From Raphanus sativus (taxonomy: Eukaryota; Streptophyta; Magnoliopsida; Brassicales; Brassicaceae): a stretch of DNA of 64,000 nt. The translations under genes and the position numbers were made by a program. The stretch is taken from contig NC_079511.1 of assembly GCF_000801105.2 (NCBI RefSeq), positions 20,545,792 to 20,609,791 on the forward strand, read 5' to 3'. Positions 1 to 10,762 of the stretch are shown here, piece by piece (the first letter of the stretch is position 1; each line of letters opens with the position of its first letter). The notes below the pieces were generated by a model that was not told the DNA's origin, did not search any database, and saw only the letters and a list, made by a program, of their open reading frames with translations.

Positions 1-90
1 TGAGAGCGACTAGCCAACAGCAATTACACAACATGCAATTTATTTGGTCAAGCAACTAACAAAAACAGTATTGTGAGTATATATAAAGTG
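1..90. other. Unassigned flank left of the copia element
   Basis: This stretch precedes the recognisable LTR sequence and does not match the first 99 bases of the right-hand LTR. I see no gene or repeat in it. It may be host DNA or the product of a rearrangement that removed the start of the 5' LTR. Confidence 0.4.
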
Positions 91-271
91 GTGTTAATGG
101 ATTGGACCTTGTTTCTCCTTTTATTGTTAAGTGGCCAACTTCTTAACTTAAGTTAAGAAAGTCCCACATTGCTCTCATTTGTGTAATAGGCGGCCAATTC
201 CAACCTATATAAGGAGAGCCTTTGTTTGCTTATGAATAATATATATCATTCTTTCACAAACAAAAGCATCC

Positions 272-315
<44 letters not shown>

Positions 316-353
316 TCGATTAGTTCTTAAGCAAGAACACTAGGATTAGAACA
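91..353 (+). repeat. 5' LTR of copia element, truncated at its start
   Basis: It matches 6374-6625, from TGTTAATGG through the terminal GAACA. It holds a TATA-like box CTATATAAGG (205-214), a CT microsatellite (about 274-312) and the end of the LTR. The right LTR begins 99 bases earlier with TGTTGTAAACC, and that part is missing here. Confidence 0.85.
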
Positions 354-367
354 CGTTATCAGCACGA
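354..367 (+). other. Primer-binding-site-like sequence of the copia element
   Basis: CGTTATCAGCACGA follows the LTR end directly. It resembles, but is not identical to, the initiator-Met tRNA complement TGGTATCAGAGC used by most plant copia elements. The position is right; the tRNA identity is an inference. Confidence 0.5.
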
Positions 368-833
368 TTCTGCTCCAAGATCAACCAAACTCGGAGATAT
401 CATAAACCCTAGCCGCCAACCACTTCTCTCTCTCAGATCTTTTACATTCAATTGTTCCTTAGATCTTAAACTAATCATACTTTGAATTCTTTCTTTGTTG
501 ATTGATTAAGGTTTCTAAGAAAGGAACCAAGGAGAAAAATCGGCAAAGTAAAAGGTTAGATCTCAAAACCCTAATTTTACTTGCGGCTCAAGTTTTTATT
601 TCGGTTTCAATTTTATGTTTGAATCCGATTTTTAAAAGGTTTCTGATTTGATTAAATTGATCTAGTTCTTGTTTAAAATATTAAATCAAATCGGTTTTAT
701 AAAATCTTATATATTAAAATCGATTTTACTAAAACTTATAAACTCTATTAGATCATATTTGATCAGATCCGAAATTCTAACCTAAACCCTAAAATTTCGG
801 ATCTCAAAACCCTAAAAGCCTCCATAACTTTAG

Positions 834-1106
834 TTTTGTATAAGACAACAAGCGATACCCCTTTTAAGGATGACACGGTATATGTTTAAACAAAACATAA
901 GTCTATGTTTAACTAAAACTTAAAATCTGATTTGAATTTTTTAAATCTAATCCTTAAAAGTTAAAATCAGATTAAAAGAAACTTTAAATTCTAAGAAAAT
1001 TTTAAGCATGTGATAACATGACTTTCATTTTGTATAAGACAACAAGTGATACCCCTTATTAAAGGATGATACGCTATATGTCTAAAACAAAATTAGTCTA
1101 ATGTTT
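834..1106 (+). repeat. Imperfect direct repeat in the copia leader
   Basis: Bases 834-910 and 1028-1106 are two copies of a ~77-base unit. Both start TTTTGTATAAGACAACAAG and end in a GTCTA(A)TGTTT motif. They lie in the untranslated leader, upstream of the hairpin array. Confidence 0.75.
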
Positions 1107-1127
1107 CCACATTCTTTGATCAATGAT

Positions 1128-1355
1128 CCACACCATTGTGTGGTTAGTTCTTGAATTTTTAGTCAATGATCCATACTACTTAGTATGGCTAGACAATAAG
1201 GTCAATGATACGTACATAGCAGTACGAGTAGACCATGGTCGATGATGTGTACCTTCCGGTACGACTAGACCACAGGCCGTATTGGTCGATGATGTGTACC
1301 TTCCGGTACAACTAGCCCACAGGCCGCATGAGTCAATGAAGTGTACCCAAGGTAC
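1128..1355 (+). repeat. Array of six leader repeats, each with its own small hairpin
   Basis: Six degenerate units each carry a GTCRATGAT-like lead followed by a short perfect stem-loop: 1128-1143 (CCACAC/GTGTGG), 1171-1188 (CCATACTA/TAGTATGG), 1211-1226 (CGTAC/GTACG), 1249-1262 and 1296-1309 (GTACC/GGTAC, loop TTCC), and 1343-1355 (GTACC/GGTAC, loop CAA). The stem sequences differ between units but stay complementary. The array sits between the 5' LTR and gag, where retroelement RNAs often keep packaging or translation signals; that role is inference. Confidence 0.75.
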
Positions 1356-1461
1356 GACCAAGACCATGCTCTCATCCATCTTATTTTAAAAACAAGTTGA
1401 TGGATGAATTATAAGAAAATAAAATTTTCTAAAAGACCTAAACAATCTGATCTTTTTTAAG

Positions 1462-1866
1462 ATGGCCAAAATCGCAAATTTGGATTTTGCACCTCTAACT
1501 GTGAGGGATGACAATTACCTACAATGGGCACTAGATGTCGAGATTTCTCTTGGAGCCAAAGGCCTAGAGCATTGTATCGTTCCTCAGAACAAAGCTACTA
1601 AGAAAGAGAACTCTAAGACCCTCATGCTCATCCGTCATCACATTGAGGAGAGCTTAAAAGCTCAGTACCTCACAGTAAGTGATCCATACGAGTTATGGAA
1701 AGAGCTTCAGATGAGATATGATCACCAGAAGACCTTGATTCTTCCGGGTGCCACCTATGAGTGGATTCATCTCAGGATTCAAGACTTTAAGTCTGTGAAT
1801 GAGTACAACTCAGCCATGTTTAAAATAGTCTCAAAACTGAGGCTATGCGGGCGAGACTGTAACTGA
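1462..1866 (+). CDS. gag: Copia gag, N-terminal part, ends early at a frame break
   Basis: The ATG at 1462 opens a 134-residue frame typical of the N-terminus of plant copia gag (UBN2-like): a DNYLQWALDVE segment, HHIEESLKAQYL, and a YDHQK segment. It stops at TGA 1864-1866. The expected continuation (VTDKQLLEKTF) lies in the next frame, so one base has been gained or lost near 1859. The nucleocapsid part with its zinc knuckle lies in the downstream frame. A programmed frameshift is possible but no known slippery signal is apparent; a mutation is simpler. Confidence 0.85.
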   Translation: MAKIANLDFAPLTVRDDNYLQWALDVEISLGAKGLEHCIVPQNKATKKENSKTLMLIRHHIEESLKAQYLTVSDPYELWKELQMRYDHQKTLILPGATYEWIHLRIQDFKSVNEYNSAMFKIVSKLRLCGRDCN

Positions 1867-1873
1867 TAAGCAG

Positions 1874-4800
1874 TTGTTGGAAAAGACTTTCCAGACAATG
1901 TCCTCAAGCAATATGTTGCTTCAGCAACAATACAGACAGAAAGGTTTTAAGACCTATAGTGAGCTCATCTCATGTCTATTGCTTGCAGAACAGAACAACG
2001 AGCTGCTCTTGAAGAACAGTGAGCTTAGACCACCTGGATCTAAGCTTGTCCCTAAGGCAAATCATACCTCAAATGAGCCTAATGATGGTGCTGAAGCCAA
2101 CCATGTCCGGTATGACCATAAGGGCCGCAGATCCTCATATGGAAGAGGACGTGGCCGTAAAGGTCATGGGCGAGGACGTGGACAAGGTGGCAACAACAAA
2201 GGGCGTAACACCCCTTATGACCGTCCAATCCAGTCCAATAATGGACAAGGTAAAGGCAGAGGCAATGGGACTTCTTCAAAGCCACAGAATCCTGCAAGCT
2301 CACCTTGCCATAGATGTGGAATGATGAATCATTGGGCAAAGAATTGCCGCACAGCCAAGCATCTGGTCGACCTCTATCAGGAGAGTCTTAAGGGCAAGAA
2401 TCCGGAAGCAGACATGGTGTACAAGGATGAAGAGGACGATTTTGATCATGACAATGATGACCTCATAGAATTTGAGACTTCAGACATACTGAGTATGCTG
2501 AATAATGATAATATGAATGATTCAGATTATATTTTATTGTCTAGAATGAAAGCAAGTATGGATACACTTGTGGTTGATAGTGGAACAAGCCACACGATTC
2601 TTAAAGATAAGAAATTCTTTGTTAACCTAACATTGAAAGATGCCAATGTGAGCACAATAGCTGGTGTATCATCACTAATCAAAGGCCACGGCCAAGCTTA
2701 TGTCTTGTTACCAAATGGGACACATCTAGAAATAGATGAAGCATTGTATTCTCCAAACTCTAAAAGAAGCATGTTGAGCTTTAAAGACATTCGCAAGAAT
2801 GGTCTTCATATTCAAACGAGTGGAGAAGGAGCCAAAGAGTTCTTAAACATCTTTGAGCTCGACCAAGACCATAAGAAGGTCTTGGAAATGATACCAGCTT
2901 TATCCACTGGTCTTTACCATGCTCAGATCAGGGCAGTCGAAGCCAATGCTATAACAATAAGCAAAGAGTTCAAGGATAACTTTGCTTTGTGGCACGACCG
3001 GCTAGGGCATCCAGGAACATCTATGATGCGTAGACTTATCCTAAATTCTAATGGTCATAACCTTAAAGGTAGACGAGTTGTTCCTAAAATCCATACATGT
3101 GTACCTTGTGCACAAGGAAAACTCCAAGTCCGACCATCACCAGTCAAATTGACAAAGGAAACCATAGGTTTTCTGGAAAGAATACAAGGTGACATCTGTG
3201 GACCAATACACCCACCAAGTGGGACGTTTAGGTACTTCATGGTACTCATTGATGCGTCCACAAGATGGTCCCATGTCTGTCTATTATCCACACGGAATCT
3301 AGCCTTAGCTAGACTTCTTGCTCAAATCATCAGATTGAAAGCACATTTTCCAGACTTTCCTTTGAAGACTATATGTCTTGATAATGCTGGTGAATTCACT
3401 TCCCAAGCCTTTTATGAGTACTGTATGTCCATGGGGGTGACAGTTGAACACTCCGTGGCACATGTCCATACGCAGAACGGCCTAGCCGAGTCCTTTATCA
3501 AAAGGATTCAGATGATTGCTAGACCTTTACTCATGAAAAGTAATCTTCCAGTCACAGCTTGGGGACATGCAGTATTACATGCTGCGGAATTAATACGCAT
3601 CAGACCATCTAGTGAGCATAGATATTCACCATTCCAGCTCCTCATGGGTCGAGAGCCAGACATCTCCCATCTTAAGACTTTTGGATGTGCTGTTTATTAC
3701 CCAATAGCTCCACCACAAAGAACAAAGATGGGAGCTAAGAGAAGGATGAGAATATATGTTGGATATGATTCTCCCTCAATTATAAAATACCTCGAGCCAA
3801 CCACGGGTGATTTATTTAAGGCCATGTATGCAGATTGCCATTTTGTGGAATCTGAGTATCCAACATTGGGAGGAAATAATAGCAAGCGGGTAAAAGAAAT
3901 TACATGGAATCATACATCCCAAGCATGGCAAGATCCTCGAACTCAAGTCTGTGATCTTGAAGTTCAGAAGATTATACATCTTCAAGAGCTAGCTAATAAA
4001 TTGCCAGATTCCTTTGCAGACCCAAATAGAATGACCAAGTCATATATACCAGCTGCTAATGCACCAATAAGAATTGATGTCCACAAGGGACAAAATCAAG
4101 TTGCTACAGAGTCTAAGACACGTCTGAAACGTGGTAGACCAATTGGTTCCAAAGATAAGAACCCCCGCATAAGTAAGAAAGTTACTAAACAGACCGTGGG
4201 CGAGGGGGCGAAGGAGCTGGTCGATGTGGTCGATCCGTCCGTCCAAAAGGACCGAGACATGGACGAGCCAATGTCCGGACATGGGCCGGGCGTACCAGCA
4301 TCCTCAGACATGAACATTGGCACAATTGCTAAGGGGCCTATTGAGATTTGGGACGCCAAAACTCAGGGTCCTGAACCACCTGACAATGAAGAGATCTCTA
4401 TAAACTATGTCATGTCTGGAAAACAATGGAACAGAAAACATGTCGACATGGATGATATTTTTGCATATCATGTAGCACTTGAGATCATTGAAAATGATGA
4501 GGATCTAGAACCCACGTCTATTTATGAATGCATACAAAGAAAAGATTGGCTTAAGTGGAAAGAAGCCATAAACGTAGAGTTAAACTCTTTCAAGAAGAGA
4601 GGTGTTTTTGGATCAATACTCCTAACACCACACAATCTAAAACCAGTGGGTTACAAATGGGTCTTTGTGAGAAAGAGAAATGAGAATGGTAAAGTCGTGA
4701 GGTATAAGGCCCGACTTGTTGCACAAGGATTCTCACAGAGACCAGGAATCGATTATGAGGAGACTTATTCTCCTGTGGTGGATGCAACAACATTCATATT

Positions 4801-6118
4801 CCTTATAAGTCTGGCGATAAGAGAAAATCTTGATTTACGGTTAATGGATGTAGTAACCGCATACCTTTATGGACCACTGGACAATGACATATACATGAAA
4901 GTACCAGAAGGTATTGAAATACCTAAGGATGCTAAAGGTTCTCGAGAACAGCATTGCATCAAGCTTAACAAAGCTTTGTACGGATTGAAACAATCTGGTC
5001 GTATGTGGTACAACAGATTGAGTGAGTACTTACTGAAAGAATGCTACAAGAATGATCAAGTAAGCCCATGTATATTCATTAAGAAATCCGGCCATGGCTA
5101 TGTGATCATAGCCGTGTATGTTGATGATCTAAACATACTTGGAACGGCCAAAGAGATTTCCCAAACAGTTGAATATCTCAAGAAAGAATTTGAGATGAAA
5201 GATTTGGGAAAAACCAAGTTTTGCTTGGGACTACAGGTTGAACATCTTAAGGATGGAATCCTTGTGCATCAAAAGACCTATAGTGAAAAGGTTCTTAAAA
5301 GGTTCAACATGGATAAGTGTCATCCACTTAGTAGTCCCATGGTTGTAAGATCCCTTGGTCTAGACACTGATCCGTTTAGACCTAAGGCCGAGGATGAAGA
5401 GGTCCTTGGTCCAGAGTATCCTTACCTCAGTGCCATTGGCGCCTTGATGTACTTGACTACACATACTAGGCCGGACATCTGTTTTGCTGTGAGCCTATTG
5501 TCTAGATTCAGTTCATGTCCGACCATGAGGCATTGGAATGGGATCAAACACATTCTAAGATACCTACAAGGAACTAAGGATGTAGGTTTATTTTATGCTA
5601 ACCAAAACAAAGAAGATTTGGTTGGTTTTGCTGATGCAGGTTACCAGTCCGATTCACACAGTGCTAAGTCCCAGACTGGTTATGTTTTCACATATGGAGG
5701 CACAACCATTTCATGGAGATCAGTCAAGCAGACCATATCAGCCACATCATCCAATCACTCGGAGATATTGGCAATCCATGAAGCAAGCAGAGAGTGTGTC
5801 TGGCTGATACTCATGACACACCATATTCGGACAGCATGTGGAATCACAGATGGTAAAGACGAGCCGACCGTTCTTTATGAAGACAATGCGGCCTGCATAG
5901 CTCAGCTCAAAGATGGATACATCAAGGGTGACAAGACTAAGCATGTTCTCCCCAAATTCTTCTTCATCCACGATCTTCAGAAAGAAGGAGAGGTCAAGGT
6001 ACTCCAAGCCAGATCTAGCGAGAACTCAGCCGACCTCTTCACTAAGGCATTACCAACATGCACGCTCAGGAAGCTTATGCAGCAGATTGGTATGCGATCA
6101 CTGAGAGACCTTCAGTGA
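1874..6118 (+). CDS. pol: Copia gag C-terminus and polyprotein (PR-IN-RT-RNase H)
   Basis: This is an open frame of about 1414 codons with no own ATG; 1874 is a TTG and the frame simply continues gag after the break. Counting from 1874: a basic Gly/Arg region near 95-140, a CCHC zinc knuckle CHRCGMMNHWAKNC near 145-158, the aspartic protease motif DSGTSH near 234, the integrase zinc region HDRLGHPG near 373 and D..D..E residues near 439, 502 and 538, the reverse transcriptase core from about 926 with YVDD near 1081, and an RNase H domain from about 1250. All catalytic motifs I looked for are present. The product would replicate the element through a cytoplasmic particle. The frame break in gag makes this copy probably non-autonomous. 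Confidence 0.92.
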   Translation: MLEKTFQTMSSSNMLLQQQYRQKGFKTYSELISCLLLAEQNNELLLKNSELRPPGSKLVPKANHTSNEPNDGAEANHVRYDHKGRRSSYGRGRGRKGHGRGRGQGGNNKGRNTPYDRPIQSNNGQGKGRGNGTSSKPQNPASSPCHRCGMMNHWAKNCRTAKHLVDLYQESLKGKNPEADMVYKDEEDDFDHDNDDLIEFETSDILSMLNNDNMNDSDYILLSRMKASMDTLVVDSGTSHTILKDKKFFVNLTLKDANVSTIAGVSSLIKGHGQAYVLLPNGTHLEIDEALYSPNSKRSMLSFKDIRKNGLHIQTSGEGAKEFLNIFELDQDHKKVLEMIPALSTGLYHAQIRAVEANAITISKEFKDNFALWHDRLGHPGTSMMRRLILNSNGHNLKGRRVVPKIHTCVPCAQGKLQVRPSPVKLTKETIGFLERIQGDICGPIHPPSGTFRYFMVLIDASTRWSHVCLLSTRNLALARLLAQIIRLKAHFPDFPLKTICLDNAGEFTSQAFYEYCMSMGVTVEHSVAHVHTQNGLAESFIKRIQMIARPLLMKSNLPVTAWGHAVLHAAELIRIRPSSEHRYSPFQLLMGREPDISHLKTFGCAVYYPIAPPQRTKMGAKRRMRIYVGYDSPSIIKYLEPTTGDLFKAMYADCHFVESEYPTLGGNNSKRVKEITWNHTSQAWQDPRTQVCDLEVQKIIHLQELANKLPDSFADPNRMTKSYIPAANAPIRIDVHKGQNQVATESKTRLKRGRPIGSKDKNPRISKKVTKQTVGEGAKELVDVVDPSVQKDRDMDEPMSGHGPGVPASSDMNIGTIAKGPIEIWDAKTQGPEPPDNEEISINYVMSGKQWNRKHVDMDDIFAYHVALEIIENDEDLEPTSIYECIQRKDWLKWKEAINVELNSFKKRGVFGSILLTPHNLKPVGYKWVFVRKRNENGKVVRYKARLVAQGFSQRPGIDYEETYSPVVDATTFIFLISLAIRENLDLRLMDVVTAYLYGPLDNDIYMKVPEGIEIPKDAKGSREQHCIKLNKALYGLKQSGRMWYNRLSEYLLKECYKNDQVSPCIFIKKSGHGYVIIAVYVDDLNILGTAKEISQTVEYLKKEFEMKDLGKTKFCLGLQVEHLKDGILVHQKTYSEKVLKRFNMDKCHPLSSPMVVRSLGLDTDPFRPKAEDEEVLGPEYPYLSAIGALMYLTTHTRPDICFAVSLLSRFSSCPTMRHWNGIKHILRYLQGTKDVGLFYANQNKEDLVGFADAGYQSDSHSAKSQTGYVFTYGGTTISWRSVKQTISATSSNHSEILAIHEASRECVWLILMTHHIRTACGITDGKDEPTVLYEDNAACIAQLKDGYIKGDKTKHVLPKFFFIHDLQKEGEVKVLQARSSENSADLFTKALPTCTLRKLMQQIGMRSLRDLQ

Positions 6119-6128
6119 TATTCACTTC

Positions 6129-6274
6129 AGGGGGAGTAATGCGGCTGTACTCTTTTTCCTATCCATGGGTTCCCTTTTACCACATTGGGTTTTGGGTTTA
6201 CTATGGAAAGGTTTTAACGAGGCAGTATTCCAAACGCATTACAAGCCCTAGACGGTTATGGCATTCAGGGGGAG
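6129..6274 (+). other. 3' untranslated segment with two polypurine tracts
   Basis: The sequence CAGGGGGAGT occurs at about 6128 and again at about 6266, the second ending directly before the LTR start TGTTG at 6275. The second is the expected plus-strand primer. The first is a duplicate just after the pol stop. Confidence 0.7.
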
Positions 6275-6553
6275 TGTTGTAAACCAGATGGTTTAAGGAT
6301 TGCTCATAACCAGATGGTCGAGGTTACACTTAACCGAGATTGTACTAAACCAAGATTTATTAAACCAACCATGTGTTAATGGATTGGGCATTGTTTCTCC
6401 TTTTATTGTTAAGTGGCCGACTTCTTAACTTAAGTTAAGAAAGTCCCACATTGCTCCCATTTGTGTAATAGGCGGCCAACTCCAACCTATATAAGGAGAG
6501 CCTTTGTTTGCTTATGAATAATATATATCATTCTTTCACAAACAAAAGCATCC

Positions 6554-6587
<34 letters not shown>

Positions 6588-6625
6588 TCGATTAGTTCTT
6601 AAGCAAGAACACTAGGATTAGAACA
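6275..6625 (+). repeat. 3' LTR of copia element, full length
   Basis: A 351-bp LTR begins TGTTG and ends AACA. It has a TATA-like box at about 6488-6494 and a CT repeat (about 6556-6584), as in the 5' LTR. The 3' flank begins CATGATATTT; a target-site duplication cannot be tested because the left LTR start is missing. Confidence 0.9.
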
Positions 6626-6741
6626 CATGATATTTAGTTTATATTATGTTTTTTTCTATATACCTTTGATCCGACAATCAAACCAAAATCCCTTGTCTGT
6701 ATTCCTTCAATAACTGTCAATAGAGAGCCCATTTAATGTAT

Positions 6742-6773
6742 ACTAGATTTTGATCCGCCCTTAAAAGGGCGGG
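6742..6773 (-). mobile_element. Helitron 3' end, read on the minus strand
   Basis: On the minus strand a hairpin (stem CCGCCCTT/AAGGGCGG, loop of two bases) is followed after a short spacer by CTAG next to T. This is the typical end of Brassicaceae Helitrons. The element would extend to the right, but I could not find its other end. Confidence 0.55.
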
Positions 6774-8289
6774 TATATTTTTTGTTTAACTTTTGATTTT
6801 TTTTCTTCTAATTATATTCGTATCTTTTTGTAATCATATTTGTATATAAATTTTAATCAAAATATATTTTATTAAACAATAGCAATTTAAAAATTGATCT
6901 GGTATATGCACGGCTAAGGTTGGGTTGCGGGTCGAAATCACCCGCTGACCCGCCAACCCGCGGGTTTTCAATTTTGTTTTTGTTAAAAATTATGACCAGT
7001 ACAATCCGCAAACAAATAACTTGGTATCTGCACCCGCTCTATTTAATTTTGTGGTTATCCGCGGGTTGTATATATTTTAAAAATCACTATTTAATTTAAT
7101 TATCATAAAAAATATATTTATAATAAAATATTTATACATGATTTAAATTTTAAATTATTATAAAAGAGTTGTTTTTTTTAAAGTAGGTTACATAGAAAAA
7201 TAGTTGTTGGACACAACATATATCAATTGGTCATACTTGTGTTTTAATATAATAAATAAAATTAAATAAATTTTGTTTTTCAAAATTTGATGAAATTTTT
7301 ACTGTCATCAAATAAAAAATAATAATAGTAAATAGCAGTACTAATTTATTTTTCTTATTAATAACTTATTATATATTTTATATTTTATTTATTTAAGATC
7401 TAAAATTTAATTTTATAATAATTTAAAAATATTTTTGAACACTCAAAGTTTTTATACGGTTACACTGAACCTCTAAACTCTTGTATATTGATAAAACAAT
7501 TATTGAAAATAACCAAATTTATACGTACATATTAGTCCACCAGATATACATATTTATTCACACGTCATTGCATTTTATAACCATTGAATCTTAAATATGT
7601 AGAAGATAGGAGTGGGTTGCGAGAATATTGGAGCACAAGGGAAGTTACAAAAATATCAAAGAAAACAATATCAAATAAATTAAGAGTTTTCATAGCTGAG
7701 AGATACATATCGGTACTGAAACGTTTCGTTAAAAAAAGAGATATGAGTGCCGAGAATTTAGAAAACAGAGGGGAAGTTACAATATATTGGCAGAGATATA
7801 TTCGTAATATATTTGATTAATGGCAGTTAATATTTTTAAAGTAGGTCAAGTAATATTTCAAAAAGTAACAAAGATAAAATAACTGGACTGAACTTCCATG
7901 AACTGGTCATGCTGCAGAACTAATAGTATTGATTGAAGCAGATCCTCAAAATTTTTGGAAAACCGATTAACTTAATTTTAGATTAAAAAAGCTTGATTTT
8001 GTTTTCTAAAGCTTATTTCTTTGAGTTTCCTGGATAAGGTTGCATAACATTAAACAACAGAGTTTTTTGGAGTCTACTAATGCATCCTAATTACGGAAAT
8101 CTATGCATATCAGACTAGCGGCAAATCGCAATGCACATCAATTGACAGTATCATTGGTCTCTAAGGATTTGATCTCTTCGATATTAATATGAATCAAGAT
8201 TTTTTAAGGAGTTTTATAAATATGTGATTTAACAGAATTCAAAGAGCTTTTAGTAAAAATGTGTTGAGAGTGTTTTTCTATTTGTAAAA
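6774..8289. other. AT-rich intergenic DNA, transposon-derived in part
   Basis: No convincing gene is visible. A GC-rich patch at about 6905-7065 repeats GGGTTGCGGGT and CCCGC motifs in both orientations, as subterminal regions of hAT-like elements do. The remainder is AT-rich and may belong to the Helitron that ends at 6742. A 78-codon frame at 7584-7820 has no family signature. Confidence 0.45.
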
Positions 8290-9311
8290 AGCAAACATAA
8301 AGGATTTCAAACTTCATTGGGAGGTTATTGGATTGAGTACATATATCTATCTGGACATGAAAAGATAAATAATAGATATAGAAGGCATATCTCGTTCTGG
8401 TTCGATACCTGGTCGGTTAAAAGTGCTCTATTTGATTTAATGGGGGCTCGAGGGATAATAGATATGGGTGTGAAGAAAGATGAGTCTCTGGAGGATGCAG
8501 CTTTAAACAGTAGGAGAAGGCGAAGACATAGAACGAGTATACTCAATGACATTGAAGAAGACTTAAATATTGTTGCGAGTAAACTTAACCCAATGGTTGA
8601 AGATGTTAGTCTATGGAGAAAGAAGACTGGATTTAAGCAGGATTTTTCTATTCGGGAAACTAGGCATTTCCTTCGTGAGAGTGAACCCCAATGCTCTTGG
8701 GCTAGAGGTGTGAGCATTCATGACGTGGTTGTCGATCAAGAATAGAATGTCAATTTTGGACAGAGTTGCTAGATGGAGTCAGGGGTTTGATACTGCTTGT
8801 GTTCTTTGTAAGAAAGCTACTGAAACGAGAAGCCATCTCTTTTTCAAATGTGCCTACTCTTCTCAGATTTGAGAGCATATTGCTAAAGGGATTCTACGCA
8901 GCTCCTACACCAGCTCCTACACCAACGTCTGGTCTGAGATTCTGGCTCTTATTTCGGATGAGAAAAGGGAGAAGATGAACCTGTTTTGCGCCAGATATGT
9001 ATTTCAGATCGTGCTTTATGCTGTTTGGAGAGAGCGCAATAAGATCAGGCATGGTGATAAAGTAATGCCTCTTCCAGTGATCAAAAAGATGATAGATAAA
9101 GATATCCGAAACAAGATTACTTTATTGAAAAGGAAAAAGATTAAAGGCATGGAGAAGTTAATGCAATATTGGTTTCATACTAAAATGTAATTAGCTTATA
9201 GCTGTTTGAAGGATGGAGAGTAATTCTTGAGTTTGATTTTACAGTAAGAAAGATGCACTTGGTTGTAATAAGGTTTTTTCGATGAATAAATTTAACATTT
9301 ATTCAAAAAAA
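8290..9311 (+). pseudogene. LINE (non-LTR retrotransposon) 3' relic with zf-RVT domain
   Basis: The frame at 8317-8745 carries the end of a plant LINE reverse transcriptase: ISFWFDTWS, an RRRRRHR run and FKQDFSIRETRHF. After a frameshift the zinc-binding motif CVLC...HLFFKC follows at about 8800-8850. A TGA then replaces the tryptophan codon expected after SSQI, near 8869. The C-terminal segment AVWRERNKIRHGD lies at about 9020-9055. The relic ends in a short A-rich tail near 9311. It is 5' truncated and dead. Confidence 0.8.
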
Positions 9312-10762
9312 GAAGTTAAATAAATAAAATTAAGATTTAATAAATAAAATATGTGCTGAATTTATTTAAAAATAGTTTTGACTAGAGACTTTTTAAGTCA
9401 TTACAGTTCATGTGTTGGAATAACTCTTGCATTTTAACTATCAAATTCTTGATTAGATATCTGAGAAAATAATTTAGTTGGATACACCATACCTATGGCA
9501 TAAAGATGACTTATTGTTTCTAACTTCGAAGGAATTACTTTGTTATCTTCTTTTTCTCTTTTTCTTTTATAACACTTTACCTTTTTATTATATGTGCTAT
9601 TTTGTGGGCTGGTTGATATTCTTGTTTGCATTAGATAACCAGTGATAGAAAAAACGGATTATTAAAAGTAATTGCCTTCAAAAAGAAATGGTAAAAGAAC
9701 TATGTTGGTGTATTGCATGGTCGTTATGAAAATTTTAATGTGGAAAGACAAAAAAACATTGAAGTTTGGGGTAAAAGTAACGCCCAAAAAATAATTATGC
9801 TTTCTTTGTGTAATTATTGCTTTGTGAGGGGCATGTGAATGAAATAATGGTGGTCATAGATTAAAGCTTTATATGCTGTCCAAACAGAAGAATAAGATAT
9901 ATACAGAATCCAACTCCATTGAAGAAGAAAGCCATCGACAAAAATACACGCTAAGCTTCTTGGGTTTCTTTGAAGTTCTTCGATATATAAACAAAGATTT
10001 CGAAGGTATGTCTTTCTTAATTATTCAATATACCAATCCCAAGTTCTGGAAGGCTAAGGTAACTAAGGTCGAATTCTTTATTTTACAACGTATTTTATTG
10101 GTGGGTAATGAATTATCTTTACGTATCATGATGATGCAAGTTTGGTGTAGTGTCTTTAGTTTCTCTGTCACCACCATGTATATGTATTATGCTTCAAGTC
10201 AGATATGATTTTTTTTAACAAAACCGGCTATAAATTATATATTGAGATGAATTTGTATATGTTAACAAAGAAAATTGTCTAGTTTATAAAATAACAGAGA
10301 AAATTGTCTACTTTTTAAACGACTAAGAAGTTTTAGGCATGCAGATTTGTAATTCCATTGAGTGAAAGATCATATAATATAACTTTTTGGAGAATAGATA
10401 CTCTCAAAGTCTCGACGCAATTTGAACTCACTATTAGAAAGTTATTTATTTATTAAACCATGTTTGCCGAATATCTTACCTAATAATTTGGATAACTATT
10501 GTACTTACCAGAATCTATATTTGGTCATAATAGTTCTTTTCCATAATTGTTCACATATAAGTAACAGTAGAAAAAAGTAAACAGTAAAAGGTGTTGCGTG
10601 CATCGAAAAGAATCCAAGTGATGTTAGATAGACTGTCACTGTGCAGCTCACAAAATGTCTTTAAAACCTAAAACCCAAAAACAGTAAAGTAGATTTCAAA
10701 GCATTTCACTCGTTCGTGATCGTTTAGGCAGCTGAGAGAGAGAGAGATTCTGCAGGTGAGCG
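9312..10762. other. Intergenic region, probable promoter of the next gene at its right end
   Basis: I see no supported gene here. A 111-codon frame at 9873-10208 lacks recognisable motifs. The last part precedes the gene at 10763 and has a GA tract at about 10732-10746 that probably lies in its 5' UTR. Confidence 0.4.

Larger units (their letters stand above)
91..6625 (+). mobile_element. Ty1/copia LTR retrotransposon, nearly complete
   Basis: The element has LTR sequence at both ends (91-353 truncated, 6275-6625 full), a leader of about 1.1 kb, gag, and a long pol frame in the order protease, integrase, reverse transcriptase, RNase H, which is the Ty1/copia order. Purine tracts sit just before the 3' LTR. 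The shared LTR parts differ at only about six positions plus CT-repeat length by eye, so the insertion is fairly young. Two lesions are visible: loss of the first ~99 bases of the 5' LTR, and a one-base frame break near 1859 inside gag. Confidence 0.93.

Noticed and set aside
8325..8717. Minus-strand 130-codon frame
   Set aside because: It is antisense to the LINE reverse transcriptase relic.
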